10,310 bases of DNA from assembly GCA_024638545.1 (NCBI GenBank), contig JAHEKD010000037.1, forward strand, positions 1 through 10,310, read 5' to 3'. The notes under the pieces were generated by a model. That model was not told the DNA's origin, did no database searches, and saw only the letters and a program-made list of their open reading frames with translations. Shown here in pieces: positions 7,031 through 10,310 of this stretch. The position numbers and the translations under genes were made by a program. Every line of letters begins with the position of its first letter. Position 1 is the stretch's first letter. Source of the DNA: Gammaproteobacteria bacterium (GTDB lineage Bacteria; Pseudomonadota; Gammaproteobacteria; Arenicellales; JAHEKD01).

Positions 7031-7148
7031 ACTTATAGCGGAATTTGGGTGTCACTTTTTCTTCTTCTTTTTTCTTGAGGCTCTTTCGCTGTTGAAATTG
7101 ATAAAATTTGTTATATTAGTTACCTTCAACACACACCTGGAGCAGATC

Positions 7149-7625
7149 ATGAAACTGGTACTCAAGTTTTTTCTAATTTTAACCGCAATGTCATGGGCAG
7201 TCATGGCTGCAGCCGATAGTGGCTATGATAAACAAAAAGTTGTCTATCACATCAATTACGACGATCCGAAGCAGCAGGCAGGTGCACTGCGCAATATTCA
7301 AAACCATATCAACGCTGTTGGCGAAGAAAATCTTGACCTTAAAGTCGTTTTACACGGCAACGGACTCGCTTTATTATTGGATCCCGATGCCCTGGTAAAT
7401 GTGCCGAAGTTTAAAACAGCCAATGCTACCGACGATATGACTGCAAAAATTTCCAGCCTCAAAGACCAGGGAGTAAATTTTCATGTCTGTGCAAATACCG
7501 TCAACGGACGTAAGGTTGACTATGAAAATGACCTGTACGACGTAGATAAGGCGGATATTGTGCCAAGTGGCGTAGCTGAAGTAGCAAGGCTGCAAGCCAT
7601 GGGATATTCCTATATTAAACCCTAA
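7149..7625 (+). CDS. Secreted DsrE/DsrF-like protein
   Basis: This is a 158-aa small protein with a Sec signal peptide (about residues 1-21, MKLVLKFFLILTAMSWAVMA, cleaved near A/ADSG). The mature part resembles the periplasmic branch of the DsrE/YchN-like family (COG1416 type): KVVYHINYDDPKQQAGALRNI, then DLKVVLHGNGLALL at 63-76, a single cysteine C114 in NFHVCANT, and a C-terminal GVAEVARLQAMGYSYIKP. The conserved cysteine in this family can carry sulfur or act in redox chemistry, though most secreted members are uncharacterised. The ATG at 7149 is chosen because GGAG lies six bases before it and the signal peptide begins there. An in-frame ATG at 7092 would add 19 residues and lacks a binding site. 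It appears monocistronic, and no other sulfur-oxidation genes are in the window. Confidence 0.85.
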   Translation: MKLVLKFFLILTAMSWAVMAAADSGYDKQKVVYHINYDDPKQQAGALRNIQNHINAVGEENLDLKVVLHGNGLALLLDPDALVNVPKFKTANATDDMTAKISSLKDQGVNFHVCANTVNGRKVDYENDLYDVDKADIVPSGVAEVARLQAMGYSYIKP

Positions 7626-7771
7626 TATCGATTGCGGCAGCGGCGGTGAATTTACACTCCTCGCCGGTGTATCCATGACAAAATACCTTACTAGCCGCAC
7701 CCGGTTCTATAAACCCTGCTTTCCTGGAATTGAAGTAGCGATTCTGTATGTTTCGAGAATTAAGTGACAAA
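7626..7771. other. Short intergenic stretch after the DsrE-like gene
   Basis: No gene or clear terminator is seen. The minus-strand frame next to the enolase-superfamily fragment contains several stops, so the lost 3' half of that gene cannot be traced here with confidence. Confidence 0.4.
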
Positions 7772-8020
7772 TCACCCGCCAAGACGAGTAAGTTTTAATT
7801 TGACGCCGTCACAAACCCCGATGCTGATCGCACGCAGTACATCATTCAGGCATTCAGCAATTTCATTCAGCAATACCGGGTGATCAATTTGACCACGAAT
7901 GCATGCAATTTCCTCAATCGTATTACAGGCTTGTTTGAAAGAAAACGGGATATTGTGGCAAGTCAGACTGAGCTGTAATGCCTGACTTGCAGTCATGCCT
8001 CGATTGGCATCGACAACCAG
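7772..8020 (-). pseudogene. Fragment of an enolase-superfamily (mandelate racemase/MLE) enzyme
   Basis: Reading leftward from 8020, the frame gives LVVDANRGMTASQALQLS, then IPFSFKQACNTIEEIACIRG, HPVLLNEIAECLNDVLRAI, and GVCDGVKLKLTRLGG before a TGA. This follows the barrel order of mandelate racemase/muconate lactonizing enzymes: DAN (first metal-ligand Asp), the EQP strand, PVLLDE (third ligand Glu), and the K-L-K-L-S-R-x-G-G strand. Only about 83 residues of a family usually 350-400 long remain, with a TAA just before and a TGA just after. The second ligand region reads FKQAC where E-Q-P is expected, so the metal-binding Glu is replaced by Lys, a further sign of decay. The ATG at 7996 lies inside the domain and is not a natural start. 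It is not expected to be functional. Confidence 0.72.
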
Positions 8021-8040
8021 TTACGCCTTAGAGATTGAAT

Positions 8041-8235
8041 ATGATCCGCCAGGAACAGGCAGCGTTTGAAATGTCGCACACATCGATTACCGAAGACCCC
8101 GGCGAAACCTGGTTGCTATCCGCCGGGCTTGAAGCCCACAGTATGAATCTCACACCGAGAGGGTGTTTTCAACCTGCAAGCATCAATTGCATCGGCAGTA
8201 AACTAAACGTAATATCTGAGAACAGTAGATTATGA
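8041..8235 (+). CDS. Possible small ORF overlapping the methyltransferase start
   Basis: This is a 64-codon ORF from the ATG at 8041, with a weak AGAG eight bases upstream. It ends in TGA at 8233-8235, so it overlaps the next gene's ATG as ATGA. The predicted peptide (for example DPGETWLLSAGLEAHS, then LTPRGCFQP) has no recognised family, signal peptide or membrane segment. It may be a real leader gene coupled to the methyltransferase, a fragment of a decayed gene, or chance. Confidence 0.25.
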   Translation: MIRQEQAAFEMSHTSITEDPGETWLLSAGLEAHSMNLTPRGCFQPASINCIGSKLNVISENSRL

Positions 8236-8888
8236 ATAATTTGGCAGATACCACTACCAATCCGGATACTCGCTTCTGGAATCGCATCGCCAAACGCTAT
8301 GCCCGCAGGCCAGTCGCAGATCAGCAGGCCTATGAGGTCAAGTTAGCTAAGACGGACAGTTACTTGAAGCCGACGCACCATATGCTTGAAATTGGCTGCG
8401 GCACGGGAACCACTGCCATACACCATGCGCCCAAAGTAGCTCGTGTCAGAGCAATCGATATTTCCGAGAAAATGATTGAGATTGCGAGAACCAAAGCAAC
8501 AGAGGCCAATGTTACAAATATCGATTTTGAGGTCACGAGCATTGACAATCTATGCGCGGCATCCAACTCGTTCGACGTCATTCTCGCACACAGCATCCTG
8601 CATCTACTGCCGGATGTTGCTCGCGTGCTGAGACAGCAGTATCAGATGCTAAAGCCCGCTGGGATACTTATTTCCAGCACCAGCTGTATCGGCGACTCCA
8701 TGCCGTTATTTCGCTATCTTATGCCTGTTGGCCGGCGCTTGGGCCTGATGCCCTACGTCAACGTCTTCAGTGAACAGGATTTGAAACAATGGCTGGCTGA
8801 TACAGGATTTGTAGTAGAAGAACGCTGGCAGCCTAATCCAAAGAGCGCTATATATATCGTCGCCCGTAAAACCGGGGTTAAATTTTGA
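8232..8888 (+). CDS. Class I SAM-dependent methyltransferase
   Basis: This is a complete 218-aa cytoplasmic methyltransferase with a Rossmann-like fold. Motif I is MLEIGCGTGTT (51-61), binding the SAM carboxypropyl group. The acidic end of strand 2 is D76 in VRAIDISEKMIEIAR. Strand 4 reads SFDVILAHSILHLL (113-126), followed by a helix and PAGILISST at 142-150. The C-terminal part (SEQDLKQWLADTGFVVEERW) is the usual end of the Methyltransf_11/25 type. A hydrophobic, arginine-containing segment at 157-176 may form a substrate lid. Small-molecule, lipid or quinone substrates are all possible, and the sequence does not decide. The ribosome binding site is weak, and the start overlaps a possible small ORF (ATGA), which would allow coupling. 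It converges on the TPR gene at its 3' end. Confidence 0.9.
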   Translation: MNNLADTTTNPDTRFWNRIAKRYARRPVADQQAYEVKLAKTDSYLKPTHHMLEIGCGTGTTAIHHAPKVARVRAIDISEKMIEIARTKATEANVTNIDFEVTSIDNLCAASNSFDVILAHSILHLLPDVARVLRQQYQMLKPAGILISSTSCIGDSMPLFRYLMPVGRRLGLMPYVNVFSEQDLKQWLADTGFVVEERWQPNPKSAIYIVARKTGVKF

Positions 8889-8971
8889 TGCAATTAACAC
8901 ACTATGAGACAGGCCGTCGCAATCTATTCGCGAACCGGTAATTCGAATCCATAAAATTACCTCAGGGACAA

Positions 8972-10310
8972 TCAAGCCTGTTCCAGTTCTTTCTTGACAT
9001 GCCTGACCGGATAGTCCAGACCGAGGCTGTCCGTATATTCAACGAATTCTTCCACTTTCGACCGGTTTTCTTCTTGATCCGGGTTTTCATACCAGTCCGC
9101 AAGTGTCCGGGTTCTTGAAATGAAATATGTCGCCCAGGGAAGCGATTCGCCGCTCGTGTATTTTTCCAGTCGGTCGGCATAGTACCTTGCCCGGTCCAGT
9201 TCCCGGATTTTAATCATGGTATCCATGGCATAGCGATTGAACCAGAGATGGTTATGGCTGATTGTTTCGCCTTCCGTGATCTTTTCGCCCTCTCTCAATG
9301 CGTTTTCCCGGACTGCCGGTTCGTTTGTAATGTAGGCCTGGGTACCGAATACCCTGCCCGAATTGAAGGTATAGTTGCGCCCGATTTCCACGGCTTCTGC
9401 AATTATCTGTTCTGCCAGGTCCTGGTGATTCCGCCGGTATAAGCAGACCGACTGCCAGATCAGGCCCAGGGGCCGCCACGCCTTCGCACCCAGTTTGGTC
9501 GAAAGCTCAACAACCCTGTTGGCATGCTGCTCATAGGTTTCCAGGTCAACATTGGCGATGTCGTAGGCGATGTGGCAGAAGCCTCCACGAGCATTCATTT
9601 CTGCACGCAGGTGACCCAGTGCGCTGGCACTTTGCGCTGCTTCTACTGCGAAGGGAAGTGCTTCACGATGTCGTAGCAGGTACAGCATTGTAAATGGCAC
9701 CATCGTGTTATATGCCGCTTTTATTTTTCCGAATCCATGTTGATCGGATACTTTCAGGCAGCGGCTAAAGTATTCGTGAGCGCTTTGCATGTGGCCGGCG
9801 GCGTAAGCGGCGTCTCCGAGTCCACCCAGCGCGCGGGCAGTGTCCTTTGCAGACTCGACTTTTTCCGCGTAGTCCAGGGCACGCTGGTGTTCGCGCCGGC
9901 ACAACTCTGTTTTTCCCAGGGGAAACATCAGGTTTCCCCTGAGATGATGCAGTACACTGAGTGCCTGGTCCATGCCATTTGACTCTGCCAGTGGCTGTGC
10001 CACGTCGAGCAGCTTAAGGGCATCATCGTAACGGGTCTGTATTCTCATGGTCGAGGCCATGCCAATCTGTGCAAGGCAGCGCTGCTGCTCGCTGATTGCT
10101 TCGGCCATGGCAAGTTCGAAAGTTTCGACCGATTTGTCTACCTGCCCGAGCTCGAGTAGAATTTCGGCCATGAAACAGAGCATTGGTTGCCTGTGTTCTT
10201 CCGCTTTTGAGAGGGTAACGGCGCGTTCGGTCAACGCAAGCGCCCTGGCATAACGGTATTCGCCAACGAGTTCCTGCGCGGCTTCAATATAGGCTTGCGC
10301 TGCAGTTTCG
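8972..10310 (-). CDS. C-terminal TPR region of a large signalling protein, N-terminus outside window
   Basis: The frame is open from the right edge to the TGA at 8972, giving 445 visible C-terminal residues. They form repeated helical pairs of TPR type, with spaced small/large patterns such as AEILLELGQVDKSVETFELAM, RIQTRYDDALKLLDVAQPLA, ALGGLGDAAYAAGHMQSAHEYFSRCL and LCRREHQRALDYAE. This matches the C-terminal part of long proteins in which a class III adenylate/guanylate cyclase domain and an AAA-type ATPase domain precede a TPR array (often around 1100 aa). The cyclase and ATPase domains are not in the window, so that link is an inference; a LuxR- or ATPase-type regulator with the same tail is possible. 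The GC content is visibly higher than in the genes to the left. A TTG at 10234 is an internal codon, not the start. Confidence 0.8.
   Translation of the reverse strand, partial: ETAAQAYIEAAQELVGEYRYARALALTERAVTLSKAEEHRQPMLCFMAEILLELGQVDKSVETFELAMAEAISEQQRCLAQIGMASTMRIQTRYDDALKLLDVAQPLAESNGMDQALSVLHHLRGNLMFPLGKTELCRREHQRALDYAEKVESAKDTARALGGLGDAAYAAGHMQSAHEYFSRCLKVSDQHGFGKIKAAYNTMVPFTMLYLLRHREALPFAVEAAQSASALGHLRAEMNARGGFCHIAYDIANVDLETYEQHANRVVELSTKLGAKAWRPLGLIWQSVCLYRRNHQDLAEQIIAEAVEIGRNYTFNSGRVFGTQAYITNEPAVRENALREGEKITEGETISHNHLWFNRYAMDTMIKIRELDRARYYADRLEKYTSGESLPWATYFISRTRTLADWYENPDQEENRSKVEEFVEYTDSLGLDYPVRHVKKELEQA

Noticed and set aside
7050..7078. Pyrimidine-rich tract (T/C run) before the DsrE-like gene as a regulatory element
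   Set aside because: It has no symmetry or known motif, so low complexity is the simplest explanation.
7092..7148. Start of the DsrE-like protein at 7092
   Set aside because: The downstream ATG at 7149 has GGAG at ideal spacing and begins a normal signal peptide.
8937..8961. Inverted repeat GGTAATT...AATTACC between the methyltransferase and TPR genes as a bidirectional terminator
   Set aside because: The stem is only 7 bp and AT-rich, the loop is 11 nt, and no T-tract follows on either strand.
4743..10310. A Pycsar-like system: TIR-membrane effector plus nucleotide cyclase
   Set aside because: The TIR protein has no cyclic-nucleotide-binding domain, the cyclase is only inferred and lies beyond the edge, and several unrelated and broken genes lie between them.

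Overview
The window reads as an accessory stretch of a Gram-negative, probably gammaproteobacterial, chromosome of moderate GC content. Three genes carry Sec-type signal peptides, one gene looks like the cyclase/ATPase/TPR signalling proteins common in Proteobacteria, and a GGGGACGGAGGG-type palindrome resembles those scattered through gammaproteobacterial genomes. The lineage is an inference from gene content only. No rRNA, tRNA, CRISPR array or intact transposase was seen.

Layout, left to right. Positions 1-1100 are largely decayed: a GNAT acetyltransferase pseudogene broken by frameshifts and a stop (1-564, plus strand), then a leftward pair of small, partly broken unknown ORFs (1102 down to 619). 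Next come two well-formed leftward genes: an orphan multi-TM sensor histidine kinase (3276-1198) and a secreted Amidohydrolase_2-type metal hydrolase (4368-3475). A near-perfect 41-nt palindrome (3424-3464) lies between them. The 374-bp gap after that holds a possible 3' remnant of an outer-membrane protein. A leftward TIR-domain protein with four C-terminal membrane helices (5684-4743) is divergent from a secreted protein of unknown function (5985-6914), which ends in a good intrinsic terminator. A second, degenerate copy of the palindrome core (7008-7030) precedes a secreted DsrE-like protein (7149-7625). Then follow a fragment of an enolase-superfamily (mandelate racemase/muconate lactonizing) gene (8020-7772, minus), a possible small ORF overlapping the next start, a class I SAM methyltransferase (8232-8888), and the TPR-rich C-terminal part of a very large leftward protein that runs off the right edge.

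No single pathway links these genes. Most are monocistronic, with their own spacing and changing orientation, and four or five stretches are decayed remains of genes, so the region looks like a turnover zone. The most interesting parts are the TIR-4TM protein back to back with an unrecognised secreted protein, and the shared palindrome core that flanks the segment holding the hydrolase, the TIR gene and the secreted protein. The TIR protein could be a stand-alone NADase-type membrane effector; nothing else in the window shows a complete defence system.
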